Assembly (NCBI GenBank): GCA_030835005.1
Contig: JAUQWT010000345.1
Location: forward strand, 1 to 5,352
DNA from: Ignavibacteria bacterium
GTDB lineage: Bacteria; Bacteroidota; Ignavibacteria; Tepidaquicellales; OLB5
Length of the DNA: 5,352 nt
Direction: 5' to 3'
Part shown: one piece after another, positions 5,073 to 5,352 of the stretch
How the letters are laid out: the number at the start of each line of letters is the position of its first letter
Numbering within the stretch: position 1 is the stretch's first letter
Program-made: the position numbers and the translations under genes
The notes under the pieces: model-generated
Told to the model about the DNA's origin: nothing
The model's database searches: none
Seen by the model: the letters and a program-made list of their open reading frames with translations, nothing else

Positions 5073-5318
5073 TCAATTCACTTTTTTCCAGGTCTCTTTG
5101 ATCTTTTGAATTATTTTCTCATCACGTTTTTCGCTCTCAGGAACATACTCTTCAAAGTGGAAACAGCCGAGACAGATATAAGTATCCAAAAAATACCATT
5201 TCCATGAAGAGATAACAAGCTGCATACGCTCGCCGCGTTTATCCTTACCACTATCAGTATAAACTTCATTTGAACCGCATTTTGGGCAGCGGCCGGATTT
5301 TAATGTGTCATCCTGCAT
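5073..5318 (-). CDS. Small zinc-ribbon protein
   Basis: This 81-residue protein has a split zinc ribbon: CPKC at residues 11-14 and CLGC at 49-52 provide four Cys ligands separated by 34 residues. That gap includes a charged stretch (SGKDKRGERM, 23-32) and an aromatic strand (SSWKWYFLDTYIC, 37-49). The second knuckle leads to FEEYV (55-59), then a charged helix KRDEKIIQKIKETWKKVN to the end. This is the layout of uncharacterised 'zinc ribbon domain-containing' proteins with a CPKCGSNEVY-type start. Structural zinc binding is nearly certain if the protein is made; its partner (nucleic acid or protein) is unknown. There is no signal peptide and no full membrane segment. A Shine-Dalgarno GGAG lies 7 bases before the ATG. 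An 84-base spacer separates it from the MFS gene, so co-transcription is uncertain. Confidence 0.82.
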   Translation of the reverse strand: MQDDTLKSGRCPKCGSNEVYTDSGKDKRGERMQLVISSWKWYFLDTYICLGCFHFEEYVPESEKRDEKIIQKIKETWKKVN

Positions 5319-5325
5319 TTGTGAT

Positions 5326-5329
5326 CTCC
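5326..5329 (-). promoter_or_regulatory. Ribosome binding site of the zinc-ribbon gene
   Basis: GGAG on the minus strand, 7 bases before the ATG at 5318, supports that start. The remaining bases up to the right edge contain no recognisable gene or promoter. Confidence 0.55.
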
Positions 5330-5352
5330 GAGGTTTTATTCCACTTGTCTTT

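Noticed and set aside
5063..5090. Possible terminator for the zinc-ribbon gene around its stop codon (GTGAA and TTCAC with a T run)
   Set aside because: The stem is only 5 bp with an 8-base AT-rich loop, and extension requires bulges; A/T-run pairing alone explains it.
1..5352. Searched by eye for CRISPR arrays, tRNA or rRNA genes, transposases, phage genes, toxin-antitoxin pairs and defence systems
   Set aside because: No regular direct repeats with spacers, cloverleaf-like segments or matching protein families were seen. The genes present look like ordinary chromosomal accessory and housekeeping genes.

Overview
The window looks like chromosomal DNA from a member of the Bacteroidota/Ignavibacteriota (FCB) group. 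Base composition is moderately AT-rich, by eye. Two predicted secreted proteins and one lipoprotein carry short, Phe/Leu/Ile-rich signal peptides. Shine-Dalgarno sequences are patchy, one promoter fits the Bacteroidota TAnnTTTG -7 element, and the lipoprotein resembles a family I know mainly from Flavobacteriia. This placement rests on style and remembered family distribution, not on a phylogenetic marker.

Layout: positions 1-112 hold the start of a minus-strand exported protein that runs off the left edge. Divergent from it, a plus-strand gene (186-785) encodes a stand-alone LON substrate-binding domain protein. Positions 786-931 form the longest gene-free stretch. It lies between convergent gene ends and carries a compact GC-rich element with two adjacent hairpins plus a third inverted repeat. 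From there to the right edge every gene is on the minus strand. In transcription order they are a zinc-ribbon protein (5318-5073), an MFS_3-type exporter (4988-3741), a cupin (3677-3342), a SnoaL/NTF2-like protein (3333-3013), a secreted protein of unknown function (2954-2382), an F420-oxidoreductase-like NADP-binding protein (2369-1719) and a lipoprotein (1669-932).

Transcription units: the cupin and SnoaL-like genes are 8 bases apart. The secreted-protein and NADP-binding genes are 12 bases apart, with the first stop codon overlapping the second gene's Shine-Dalgarno sequence. These pairs are probably co-transcribed. The MFS gene ends in a small hairpin followed by a T run, directly next to a promoter-like sequence for the cupin gene. 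The lipoprotein has its own TAnnTTTG-type promoter just after the preceding stop codon. The minus-strand run is therefore more likely several short units than one operon.

Functionally this is a mixed housekeeping/accessory neighbourhood of an exporter, small cupin and NTF2-fold proteins, a dinucleotide-binding redox protein and envelope proteins. I see no tRNA, rRNA, CRISPR array, transposase, phage gene or recognisable defence system. The most unusual features are at the DNA level: the double-hairpin intergenic element, a degenerate heptamer repeat running into the TTG start of the exporter gene, and the exporter's stop codon lying inside its terminator-like hairpin.
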